From CAWHJB01 sp963698715 (GTDB taxonomy: Bacteria > Chloroflexota > Anaerolineae > Anaerolineales > UBA4823), in NCBI GenBank assembly GCA_963698715.1, contig CAVORW010000003.1, positions 558,001 through 622,000 on the forward strand: DNA of 64,000 nucleotides, written 5' to 3'. Shown in pieces: positions 39,495 through 47,863 of the stretch (positions are counted from its first letter, which is position 1; each line of letters starts with the position of its first letter). The translations under genes were made by a program, and so were the position numbers. Under the pieces are notes generated by a model that did not search any database, was not told the origin of the DNA, and was given only the letters and a program-made list of their open reading frames with translations.

Positions 39495-40198
39495 AAACGC
39501 CCCAAATCTTGTTAATTGGCGATGAACCGAATATATTACGGACTCTGCGTCGCAACTTAATCGAACGCGGTTATGACGTCTATCTTGCCCTTGACGATCA
39601 CGAAGCATCCGAGTTGAGTGTTCAATTGAATCCAGATCTGTTTGTTTTAAATCTCGATTTCACATTGATAGATGCCGACGGATTGAAAATTTGCGATCAA
39701 TTGCGAATGGCAAGCCTGTCACCGATCATTGTTTTATCTGCAATTGGGTCCGAAGCCACAAAAATAAAAGCATTCGACCTGGGTGCTGATGATTATCTTG
39801 ATATGCCATTTAGCATGGATGAGTTTCTGGCCCGTGTTCGAGTTGCTTTGCGTCGCTGGATGAGGTATAGCACAGGACCTCTGAGGCAAGATAACTTAAT
39901 TCTAGTACGTGACCTCGCTATCAATATGGATGCCCGGCAGGTCACGATGGAAGGGAAGCGTATTCATTTAACCCCAACAGAATACAATCTCCTGGAGTAT
40001 CTGGCCAAGAAAGCTGGCAAAGTTGTTACCCATCGCGAGCTGCTCAAATCAGTCTGGGGGGAAGTCTATGGAGCGGAACGTGAATATTTAAGGGTTTTTG
40101 TATCCCAGCTGCGCCGAAAAATTGAGCCTGATCCGGTACGGCCAGCGTATATTCTTACTGAACCGGGGGTTGGGTATCGGTTCGCGTTAGAATACTAA
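39491..40198 (+). CDS. OmpR/KdpE-type regulator with degenerate receiver
   Basis: 235 residues. The receiver fold is intact (ILLIGDEPNILRTLRR...SPIIVLSAIGSEA...AFDLGADDYLDMPF), but three phosphorylation residues have changed: the first acidic residue is G10, the acceptor Asp is N54 (VLNLD) and the conserved Lys is M105 (LDMPF where KdpE has SKPF). The winged-helix DNA-binding domain is normal (LTPTEYNLLEYLAKKAGKVVTHRELLKSVWGE...YILTEPGVGYRF). It should bind DNA without aspartyl phosphorylation. Translationally coupled to the degenerate kinase and placed between two carbamate-kinase-like genes. Confidence 0.8.
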   Translation: MKTPQILLIGDEPNILRTLRRNLIERGYDVYLALDDHEASELSVQLNPDLFVLNLDFTLIDADGLKICDQLRMASLSPIIVLSAIGSEATKIKAFDLGADDYLDMPFSMDEFLARVRVALRRWMRYSTGPLRQDNLILVRDLAINMDARQVTMEGKRIHLTPTEYNLLEYLAKKAGKVVTHRELLKSVWGEVYGAEREYLRVFVSQLRRKIEPDPVRPAYILTEPGVGYRFALEY

Positions 40199-40873
40199 AC
40201 CTCTAAACGCTCTTCCTAACCGGGTAAAGTCTCACTTTCCAACCCAATCTTCTCATTAATTTCAAGAATTTAGCGAGAGAACCACTACCTCTGGTCCGGC
40301 TTGTAGCTGAACTGGTCTTGACCACCTGGTCGTTTCGCAGATCGAATCAGTTGGTCTGTTTTATACGCGCATTAATTCCCATCGCCCCAATATAAAACCT
40401 TTACTGAAACTTTATTGTTTCCTTATGCGTTCTTGATTGGCTGTATGCTATTGTTTTTATACTTGAAGAAACGACAGCGCAATGCGGATCCTGTTGAACA
40501 GCCTTAACATGTCCGAGGACATTATTGATAGAGATTAAATACTGTCAGTAAAACTGCAATCCTCATTACCACTTCCGCAAATCGCAACTCTGCTTGCGGT
40601 CTTTACGCCTTTGAGGAAATCAACAGTGAATTATTGAGTTTCCTAGGCCCACTTGAGTTCACCTTACAACCAGCAGAACACTTATGCACCGCATGAAACC
40701 ATGCCTTTGCTCGTGTCATCGCCCATCTTCCATAAAGTTTATCGATTGGGAAACTTAGGCTCATAGCATATTGTTCTACCTGCCAATAATTGTTTTATGG
40801 GACACACTTTTAAGCGAGAGCAAATTGAACAGCCGTCCGTATATTCATGTTGAGAAATCGTAGGAGTTGTTAG
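40199..40873. other. Long non-coding region before the second carbamate-kinase-like gene
   Basis: 675 bases, AT-rich, with many stops in all frames. It contains the element TTTATTGTTTCCTTATGCG at 40411-40429. Nothing else recognisable. Its length between two genes that otherwise belong together suggests a large control region or a deleted gene. Confidence 0.4.
40411..40438 (+). promoter_or_regulatory. Shared element, second copy
   Basis: TTTATTGTTTCCTTATGCG followed by TTCTTGATT. It matches 5310-5328 at 17 of 19 positions over its left part, and 42040-42060 at 18 of 21 over its right part (from TTTCCTTATG). It may be a binding site for the KdpE-like regulator encoded just upstream; KdpE-type sites are T-rich (inference). 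Confidence 0.4.
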
Positions 40874-41851
40874 ATGAGCAGTACTGTCATGGTTTTGGTA
40901 AGTGGGGAAGCCCTGGCTGGCAAAGACGAATCGACATCTATTCATTTTCAAAGAGAAAATGCGAAAACGCTGGCTGGTCAGCTTAAACCGGTTCTAACCA
41001 GCCAACATCGGCTCATTGTAACGTATGGCAATCAGCCTCAAGTTGGCTATCTGCTCTTACGCTCCGAAATTGCTCGCCATGTCCTGCATCCCATCCCGCT
41101 AGATATATGTGGGGCGCAAGCGCAAGGCGCCACTGGCTACATACTTTCACAAGCGATTATGAATGTGCTTGTCCAACACAAACCCAAACGAAATGTGCTA
41201 AGTATGATTACCCAGTCGTTTATTAATACTGAAATACCAGGAGAGGAAATAATCTTATGTGGTGTTGGCCCACATTTTGATCAACAAAAAGCCCAACAAT
41301 ATCGCCAAATCAGAGATTGGAAGATCATCCAGGAGCCGGGGAGCGGTTATCGCCGGGCAGTCTCCAGCTATCCAGTAAAGGATATCATTGAAATCAATGG
41401 CATCAAATGTCTTCTGGATGCAGGGTATGTTGTTGTGGTGGGAGGTGGAGGTGTTCCGGTTGTATGCGGGCGATCGGGTTACTTAAAGGGGGTTGAGACT
41501 GTAATCGAGACCGAGCAATATGCTGGCCTGATAGCCAGAAAGATGGGGGTGGAGACCATCCTGGCCATCATTGAAAATGACCACAAATATCAGTTAGCAG
41601 GGATAACCACGACTACCCCTAATTATCTTGCTCTTAGAAGGATCGATCAAATTCTTGAGCAAAACACCATCGGCTCCCGGCCTGTAAAGAATATATTAGC
41701 GATGTCATCTGACTTCCTGCATCAGGGTGGCCAGCAGGTTGTTATCACAACCTTGAGTAATGTGGCAAAAACGTTGCGAGGTGAAAGTGGCCTTCGGCTC
41801 GGAGTGGAGACGAATTTTGCGGATCGGATTTTCGTTGATGAGGATTTTTAA
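40874..41851 (+). CDS. Divergent carbamate-kinase-like protein, second copy
   Basis: 325 residues from ATG 40874, with TAGGAG before it. It is a paralogue of the protein at 37717 with the same losses: VSG in place of GGN, GVGPHFD where KPIG is expected, and VETVIETEQ where DKD is expected. Retained parts are GNQPQVG, PLDICGAQAQGATGYIL, VVGGGGVPVV and a PVK in place of GSM-PK. The two share the unusual ETE motif, so they diverged from true carbamate kinases before duplicating. It ends with an extra tail (NFADRIFVDEDF). A regulatory or altered kinase role is more likely than ATP synthesis. Confidence 0.7.
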   Translation: MSSTVMVLVSGEALAGKDESTSIHFQRENAKTLAGQLKPVLTSQHRLIVTYGNQPQVGYLLLRSEIARHVLHPIPLDICGAQAQGATGYILSQAIMNVLVQHKPKRNVLSMITQSFINTEIPGEEIILCGVGPHFDQQKAQQYRQIRDWKIIQEPGSGYRRAVSSYPVKDIIEINGIKCLLDAGYVVVVGGGGVPVVCGRSGYLKGVETVIETEQYAGLIARKMGVETILAIIENDHKYQLAGITTTTPNYLALRRIDQILEQNTIGSRPVKNILAMSSDFLHQGGQQVVITTLSNVAKTLRGESGLRLGVETNFADRIFVDEDF

Positions 41852-42269
41852 AAATGTTTGACAAACCTTATCATTCCGTTGGATCCAGCTAGAGAACCTT
41901 GCACTAGGGCTCTCATGCTGTCAGGTTATCGAGAGAGGTATCAAAGAGATTTAAGTTAAGGGACCAGTGGCAGTGGGAGGGGTAGTGGTAGTAGGAATGC
42001 AAAGCGGTTCTGGCAATTAGCCAACAGGCATCTTAACAATTTCCTTATGGGTTCATTATTCGATCCTTATTCATTTAGGTTACAGTAATAACATAAATTA
42101 GGGATAAGCAATAACTTTCATATGCAGGAGAATGTTATGTCTGGAATTTGACGATTTTCGTCAGATTTTTAACACAACGAAGGATCCTGGTATTGAGTTC
42201 AACTCATCCCGACCAAACGTTAATCAGAAAAATTTCGGTTATCCAGACGTAAATCACCAGGAGCTTATT
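41852..42269. other. Non-coding region before the transcarbamoylase operon
   Basis: 418 bases. Around 41960-42000 it has a purine-rich run of GTGG and GTAG repeats. The third shared element is at 42040-42060. The open frame reading into the transcarbamoylase from 42132 has no ribosome site and no homology, so it is taken as leader sequence. Confidence 0.4.
42040..42060 (+). promoter_or_regulatory. Shared element, third copy
   Basis: TTTCCTTATGGGTTCATTAT, closely matching TTTCCTTATGCGTTCTTGAT at 40418. It lies 210 bases before the transcarbamoylase start. Confidence 0.4.
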
Positions 42270-43274
42270 ATGGATGCTACAAATCAAATTCGAACGATTA
42301 AAACAATTGTCAAGGACATAGCTTTTGAAGGTCAAAGCCTATGCTCGATCAATGATCTTACAAATGATCAAATTTACGGCTTATTTGAGCTTGCGAAAAC
42401 TTTAGAGCCATGGAATCGCTCGATGATTCCGTTGGTAAGCGGCAATGTGATGTCCACGCTCTTCTTCCAGCCCAGCACCCGCACCAGGATGAGCTTTGAG
42501 ACCGCCATGCACCGGCTGGGTGGTGCGGTCATCAGCGAAGCTAATCCAATGGTCACCTCTTCTGCCGCTAAGGAAGAGAGCCTGAACGACATGCTGAAGG
42601 TTGTTTCGAAATACGCCAATGTGATCGTTATGCGGCATTTCGATGACGTTCAAGCCCGGGAGGCGGTCCCATACTCGGACTCGCCGATCATCAATGGGGG
42701 CTGGGGGCATTGGGAGCACCCAACTCAGGCGTTGTTAGATTTATATACCCTTTACCGAATGTACGGAAAAGTCGAAGGTCTTAATGTTTGCGTTGCTAGC
42801 CCAGATTTAGTTGAAGCTCGCACAGGGCATTCCATGGCGCAGGGGTTGGCTCGCTTAGGCGCGAACGTGACTTTGGCAAGTTTGAAATCTAAGCGCACGC
42901 CACGCGATGTAATTGAGAAAGTAAACGTTAAAGGGATCGAGGTGAATGAAGTATATGATCACGATCAGGACAGTTTCAATGCCCTGATCGAGGATATGCA
43001 TTTAGTTTACCTGCCGGGGTGCAGCGCTCCAAAAGGACCTGAGGCCGAGAAATTCAAAGAGTATATGGAATGCTACATGGTCCGCTATGACACGCTTGAA
43101 AAAGTCCGTAAAGCAGATGGCCGCAACATTTATGTCACCCACACTTTGCCGAGGCGAGCAGGTGAAATGGATTTGCGCATCGATAACTCACCCAGCCAAC
43201 TTTACTTTGAAGCGATAGCTTTCAGTGTTTCAATCCGTATGGCTCTGGTAGCCAGCATTTTAGGTGTTGGATAA
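42270..43274 (+). CDS. Aspartate-transcarbamoylase-like carbamoyltransferase
   Basis: 334 residues from ATG 42270, with CCAGGAG before it. The carbamoyl-phosphate site of ATCase is complete: STRTRMSFE, the S and K of TSSAAKEES, VMRH, HPTQALLD and the Arg in EARTGHS. The aspartate-binding R-x-Q segment of PyrB (QRVQKER) is replaced by YLPGCSAPKG, so the acceptor is probably not aspartate. Run backwards (phosphorolysis of a carbamoylated compound), it would hand carbamoyl phosphate to the carbamate kinase encoded 33 bases downstream. Partner of ureide breakdown rather than pyrimidine synthesis. Confidence 0.75.
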   Translation: MDATNQIRTIKTIVKDIAFEGQSLCSINDLTNDQIYGLFELAKTLEPWNRSMIPLVSGNVMSTLFFQPSTRTRMSFETAMHRLGGAVISEANPMVTSSAAKEESLNDMLKVVSKYANVIVMRHFDDVQAREAVPYSDSPIINGGWGHWEHPTQALLDLYTLYRMYGKVEGLNVCVASPDLVEARTGHSMAQGLARLGANVTLASLKSKRTPRDVIEKVNVKGIEVNEVYDHDQDSFNALIEDMHLVYLPGCSAPKGPEAEKFKEYMECYMVRYDTLEKVRKADGRNIYVTHTLPRRAGEMDLRIDNSPSQLYFEAIAFSVSIRMALVASILGVG

Positions 43275-43307
43275 AAATTTGTATGATTGTCCAAGAGGAA
43301 CACAATA

Positions 43308-44260
43308 ATGAGCAGTAAAGCTGCAGTTATTGCAATCGGTGGAAACTCGCTGATTAGAGGTAAAGGACATGAAACGATAGCAGACCAATACCAGGCGGTT
43401 TACGAAACCTGCCTGCATATTGCGGACATGATCGAGCAAGGATGGACTGTGGCAGTTGGCCATGGAAACGGACCTCAAGTGGGTTACGTTCTGCGCCGCT
43501 CTGAACTGGCTTATAAACTAGAAGGTCTGCATGAGGTACCCTTGGATGTCTGCGGGGCTGACACACAAGGGGCAACCGGCTATATGCTACAGCAGAATCT
43601 CTATAATGAGTTTCTCAAACGTGGCATCGAAAAGGGTGTTGCCACAGTTGTTACCCAGGTTGAAGTGGATGCCAACGACCCCGCCTTTCAAAATCTGAGC
43701 AAACCGATTGGCTCCTTCATGGAAGAACCCAGGCTATGGAAAAGAAGAATAATGAAGGCTGGTTTGTAGTTGAGGACGCTGGTCGTGGATGGCGACGGGT
43801 TGTGCCCTCCCCCTTACCCAAGCGTGTGGTCGAAGTGCCTGCCGTAAAGGCACTGATTGAGATGGGTATGTGTGTCATTACGGTTGGTGGAGGTGGTATC
43901 CCTGTTGTTGCTGATCAGGACGGAATGCTTCAGGGAATTGCTGCCGTGATTGACAAAGATTATGCCTCTTCCTTACTGGCCAGTCGAATTGGTGCGGAAT
44001 TGTTCTTAATCAGTACCGGCGTTGAAAGAGTTGCCCTGAATTTCGGCAAACCAGACCAGAAGTGGCTGGATGAGATGACCGTTGCAGAGGCGAAAACTAA
44101 CCTGGCTGACGGCACTCATTTTGCCAAAGGGAGTATGGCCCCCAAAATCCAAGCCTGTTTGTGGTTTCTTGAACATGGAGGAAAAACTGCCATTATAACC
44201 AATCCTGAAAACATTGGTCGCGCTCTGGCTGGTGAAACAGGGACACGGATTGTTGCATAG
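43308..44260 (+). CDS. arcC: Carbamate kinase (one frame break)
   Basis: Start ATG 43308 follows AGAGGAAC. The frame breaks near 43733, one base short between EEP and AMEKKNN; repaired it is about 317 residues. All ArcC motifs are present: AIGGNSLIRG, GHGNGPQVG, PLDVCGADTQGATGYML, KPIGSF, WRRVVPSPLPKRVVE, VGGGGIPVV, AVIDKDYASSLLA, KGSMAPKIQA. It converts carbamoyl phosphate and ADP to carbamate (ammonia and CO2) and ATP, the energy step of fermentative ureide or arginine use. The canonical motifs contrast with the two divergent copies upstream. Confidence 0.88.
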
Positions 44261-44318
44261 CTGATACCTATGCCATCTCAACCAGTAAAAGGAGAAACGT
44301 AATGTTTGGAAAAATTGT

Positions 44319-44534
44319 ATGGCAGACAATTCTGTGGTTGTGGATCTTTATATCAAAAATCGCAGCGTTGTTACCGACGATGCTATTGTTCTGGCTGGGA
44401 CTGTCGTAAATAAGGGAAAGATCTTGCAGGTTGTCTGTCATGCCTACTTTAACCAGCCCGGCCGCGATCATTGGGTAGGGTACGAAACAGGCACGAAGGT
44501 CTGTGCGGGTGGATCTGTGAATAACAACCTTTTA
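44319..44534 (+). pseudogene. Collapsed allantoinase remnant fused in frame to M20 gene
   Basis: The first 72 codons read as three separated pieces of an allantoinase joined in frame. DLYIKN...NKGKIL matches residues 4-32 of the AllB at 8114, HAYFNQPGRDHWVGYETGT matches 61-79 (HVHFNEPGRTHWEGYLTGS), and GGSVNNNLL matches around 126-134. About 25 and 35 residues are missing between the pieces. A good ribosome site (AAAGGAG) stands before an ATG at 44302 that is out of frame by one base. One metal His has been lost (HAY for HVH). This is a decayed gene whose remains now lead into the peptidase frame. Confidence 0.7.
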
Positions 44535-45734
44535 ACCGACTGGGAACTCGCGATTTTGGCAAAGATCGATCGAGATGAATTAATTGCACTTTTACAGGCA
44601 CTTATTCGAACACCAAGCGATCACCAATCGGGCGATTGCAGGGAAGCGATTCAAGTTGTGCAAGACAAGCTGGCAGAGGCCCGGGTGGGAGTTCAGATCC
44701 ATATTCGCAACCCCTTGCAACCAAATCTGCTGGCTTCCTATGGGGTCCAAAGCTCGAATCAGCAGCTTCTTTACCATGCACATATTGACACGGTCCCAGC
44801 AGGCGAAAGAAGCAGCTGGGCTTACGATCCCTTTGGTGGCGAAATTCATAACGGACGCATCTAGGGTCGTGGCGCTGGAGACGATAAAGGTAGTGTCGCA
44901 GCCCAGGTGATGGCTTTGGTAGCTTTGGCCCGTGCGGGCGCAGAATTGCCAGGGACGCTTCAATTAGCAATTGTGTCGGATGAAGAATCGGGTGGCTTGG
45001 CGGGCACGAAATGGCTCTATGATAATAATCTTTTAGCGCCTGATTGCTTAGTAGTTGGTGAGCAAACCCATAATCAGGTTGCTATCGCTGAACGAGTGGC
45101 TTGTGGGATCGATTTGACGGTATTTGGACAGAGCGCGCATGGTGCAATGCCGTGGGCTGGTGAAAACGCAGTTCTCAAAGTTGCCGGCGCGATCAATTAT
45201 CTACGGGACAATCTATTCCCGCAATTAGAGGCGCGGCGATCCGATATATTGCCTCCACCCACATTAAATATCGGCAAAATATCTGGCGGTATCCAATGGA
45301 GTATCGTTCCAGAGCGTTGTAAAGTGGAGATGGACCGACGGCTGATTCCCGGAGAGACGCGCGAGCAAGCCATAGCGGAAATCGAACTGATTTTAAACGA
45401 ATATTCTGAACAGATTGAACCTCTCAACTATGAACTGTTTTCGGCAGGAGAAGTGGCTGCTAATATCAACACCTCTCGCGATGCACCTTTCGTCCGGACT
45501 GCTCAGCAAACACTCGAGGCCATCACAGATCAAGCACGATCGCTCACCGGATATGTTCAGACCAGCGATGGGCGTTGGTTTGCCGGGGATGGCATCCCTA
45601 TCATTTTGTTCGGTCCGGGCGAACCGGCCTTGGCGCATGCAGCCGATGAATACGTAACGATAGAAGAATTGGTGGAGGCAACCCGGTTTCTAACATTATT
45701 TGCCCTGCGCTGGTTAAATCGGCACAACCAATAA
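44535..45734 (+). CDS. M20-family metallohydrolase (ArgE/DapE/YgeY-like) with in-frame TAG
   Basis: About 400 codons from LTDWELAILAKIDRDELIALLQ to the stop. The dizinc site is complete: H and D in YHAHIDTVPAG, D in GRGAGDDKG, E-E in SDEESGG, E in VVGEQTH, and H in LAHAADEYV. A TAG at 44862-44864 interrupts it where relatives have Tyr or another large residue (RI-stop-GRGAGDD); the frame is otherwise open. YgeY-type enzymes in E. coli sit beside a transcarbamoylase and carbamate kinase, as here. It should hydrolyse an amide of an N-acyl or ureido amino acid. Its own start is unclear because of the fused remnant. Confidence 0.72.
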
Positions 45735-45767
45735 TGACCAAACCACTATTTTAGAGGAGCTTAATCT

Positions 45768-46544
45768 ATGGAAAAACTAATCGTAAGTGATGCGGATGTT
45801 ACCTCGCGCTGTAGAGCCATCAACAAGCCTGGCGTCTATATGCTCTTTCCCAGGGCGAACCGGGTGGAACACCAGTTGCCAAATTTTCGGGGTGTCCAGG
45901 CGCAGGTTCTGGCCACCCCCCAACATGGTGCCAAATTTGTGGAACACGAATTGTTGGTCGAATCTGGCGGCGGTACAACTGGGCCTCGTAATGAAAACCT
46001 GGAGCAATTCTTTTTCGTACTTGAGGGAGAGCTTAATTTTGAGCTGGAAGGCAAAAAACACAATCTTGTCGAAGGGGGCTTCAGCTGGCTACCCCCAAAC
46101 AGAGCCTATGGCTTCAAGAATGTTGGGGATGGACTTAGCCGGGTAATTTGGGTCCGGCGCCAGTATCAGGAGGTGGCTGGCATTGCGATTCCAGATCCAA
46201 TCATCGCAAATGAGAAAGATGTCCCTGGTGACCCGGTGGATACGTATATGGAGCAGCACCTAACCCCGTACGAAAGCCTGGGATTTGATATGGGGATCAA
46301 TTTGCAGGTGTTCGATCCTGGTTCGTATTTCAGTTTTGTGGAAGCCCACGTGATGGAACATGGGTTGTATATGTTGTATGGACGGGGGCTTTACTGGTTG
46401 AACGGTGACTATATGGAGACCCAAAAAGATGATTTTATTTATATGGCGCCATATTGTCCGCAATTCTATTATGCTACTGGTTGGGGAAAGTCAGCTTATC
46501 TACTCTACAAGGATGTAAACCGGGATTACACTCAATTTTTATAA
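45768..46544 (+). CDS. allE: AllE-like bicupin, (S)-ureidoglycine aminohydrolase family
   Basis: 258 residues, the AllE length, with AGAGGAG before ATG 45768. The N-terminal cupin has GGFSWLPPN; the C-terminal cupin has the metal set E-x-H-x3-H (EAHVMEH) and Gln in YCPQFYYATG, so all four ligands of the known Mn site can be assigned. The paralogue at 5499 lacks the Gln. Ammonia release from ureidoglycine is the expected reaction. It is flanked by the M20 hydrolase and the IlvC-like gene. Confidence 0.82.
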   Translation: MEKLIVSDADVTSRCRAINKPGVYMLFPRANRVEHQLPNFRGVQAQVLATPQHGAKFVEHELLVESGGGTTGPRNENLEQFFFVLEGELNFELEGKKHNLVEGGFSWLPPNRAYGFKNVGDGLSRVIWVRRQYQEVAGIAIPDPIIANEKDVPGDPVDTYMEQHLTPYESLGFDMGINLQVFDPGSYFSFVEAHVMEHGLYMLYGRGLYWLNGDYMETQKDDFIYMAPYCPQFYYATGWGKSAYLLYKDVNRDYTQFL

Positions 46545-46569
46545 GTACTTTTAGCTGCATGGAGGAACA

Positions 46570-47556
46570 ATGTTAAACCAAGTTTATCGTGATGAAGACG
46601 TCAGCCTGGGCCCTCTCAAGAATAAGGTGATTGCTGTGCTGGGATATGGTATTCAGGGAGGTCCACAGGCTCTGTGCATGCGAGACAGTGGCCTGAATGT
46701 GATTGTTGGCGCCGGCCCACGCGACCGTTTTTCTGATTGGAATAAGGCTGAAAAGGACGGCTTTGAGGTCTTTGATTTTGCCGAAGCCACTCGCAGAGCA
46801 GATGTTATTCACGTGCTGCTTGCCGATCCGGCCCAGCCTGAAATTTATCGAGCCTCGATCCACAATTATCTGAAGCCTGGCTGCACCCTGAGCTTTTGTC
46901 ATGGTTTCAATGTGTTGTATGGCGCTATCCGCCCGCCAGATAATGTCAATGTCGTCCTATTCGTCCCCAATTCTCCCGGCCATCTTGTTCGGGAAAAGTT
47001 CCTGGAAGGTTCCGGAATTTACGGCGCAATCGCCGTGGATAAAGATGTTACTGGTGATGCTAAGGACATTGTGCTGGCAATCGCGAAAGCAGTCGGCAGC
47101 ACCCGTGTTGGAACCGTAGAAGTGGACTTCGTGGCTGAAACAGAAGGCGACAATTTCGAAGAACAATGTTTGTATGGGGGTACGATTGCCTTGATGCGGG
47201 CTGTGTTTGAAGAAATGGTTAAGCATGGTTACCCGCCCTTTTTTGCTTATGCCAAGTGTATTCGCTCATTGAGATCGGTTGTAGAAGTGATGGATCAAGT
47301 CGGTATCGAAGAATATATTTCCCGCCGGGGCAGCCGCACTATGGAATTCGCGGTCCGGATGAACGGTCCGCGTGCAATCGATCGAGAGGCGATCAGCGCA
47401 ATCTTTAAAGAGACCTCCCAGGGCGATTTTGCCGCCAGATGGATGCAGGAGTGGCAGCTGGGCATGCCTCACTTACACAGAATGCGTCGTTCTGCGGCTG
47501 AGTCCGAGATGGAAAAGGTTGGTAATGAATGGCGCAAGCTGTTTGGAGAGGGCTAA
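46570..47556 (+). CDS. IlvC-like ketol-acid reductoisomerase family protein
   Basis: 328 residues with GGAGG before ATG 46570. The Rossmann motif is VIAVLGYGIQGGPQALCMRDSGLNVIVG, followed by SFCHGFNV. In the knotted domain the metal ligands are kept (D and E in EGDNFEEQCLYGG; IlvC has DLFGEQ). The overall length equals class I KARI. In branched-chain synthesis it would reduce and rearrange acetolactate, but no ilv gene is near. Here it lies between AllE and a YgeW-like gene, so it may reduce a 2-oxo acid from ureide breakdown, or be specialised. Substrate is inference only. Confidence 0.78.
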   Translation: MLNQVYRDEDVSLGPLKNKVIAVLGYGIQGGPQALCMRDSGLNVIVGAGPRDRFSDWNKAEKDGFEVFDFAEATRRADVIHVLLADPAQPEIYRASIHNYLKPGCTLSFCHGFNVLYGAIRPPDNVNVVLFVPNSPGHLVREKFLEGSGIYGAIAVDKDVTGDAKDIVLAIAKAVGSTRVGTVEVDFVAETEGDNFEEQCLYGGTIALMRAVFEEMVKHGYPPFFAYAKCIRSLRSVVEVMDQVGIEEYISRRGSRTMEFAVRMNGPRAIDREAISAIFKETSQGDFAARWMQEWQLGMPHLHRMRRSAAESEMEKVGNEWRKLFGEG

Positions 47557-47559
47557 ACT

Positions 47560-47703
47560 TTGGACCGGGAATTTTTCTTCAGTGGGAAGACAATCGACGA
47601 ATTTTTGGCCAGCTTCGGAGACAACCGCGCCAAATTTGAACAGCTCCATGCAGAAAGTGAGTTAACTGCCGGACAGTTGAACCGAGCCCACAAGAAGGTT
47701 TGA
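47560..47703 (+). pseudogene. Possible thioredoxin-like gene remnant
   Basis: A frame reads LDREFFFSGKTIDEFLASFG...NRAKFEQLHAESELT...GQLNRAHKKV and stops at 47703. A further protein-like piece lies at about 47738-47850 (DEWWHERFEELN...). The first part resembles the N-terminus of small thioredoxin-like proteins, whose W-C-x-x-C centre would follow but is missing. With only a TTG to start, it is probably a decayed or deleted gene. The rest of 47557-47863 holds only the ribosome site of the next gene. Confidence 0.3.
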
Positions 47704-47863
47704 TGAAGAATCCTTAAAACTGCGACGCCGATTATAGGGAAGAATACAAAGATGAGTGGTGGCATGAAAGGTTTGAAGAATTAAATTTGTTTGTCAAGTT
47801 TCGGGTGATGAACGTTGCCTGGATCAAGCATATGACCATAAATAACTATTAGGAGGAACTAAC

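Noticed and set aside
42270..43274. pyrB (aspartate transcarbamoylase)
   Set aside because: The carbamoyl-phosphate site fits, but the aspartate-binding segment is missing and no pyrimidine gene is nearby.
44862..44864. Pyrrolysine codon in the M20 gene
   Set aside because: No pyl gene or tRNA is seen in the window, M20 enzymes are not known to use pyrrolysine, and other base errors are frequent here.
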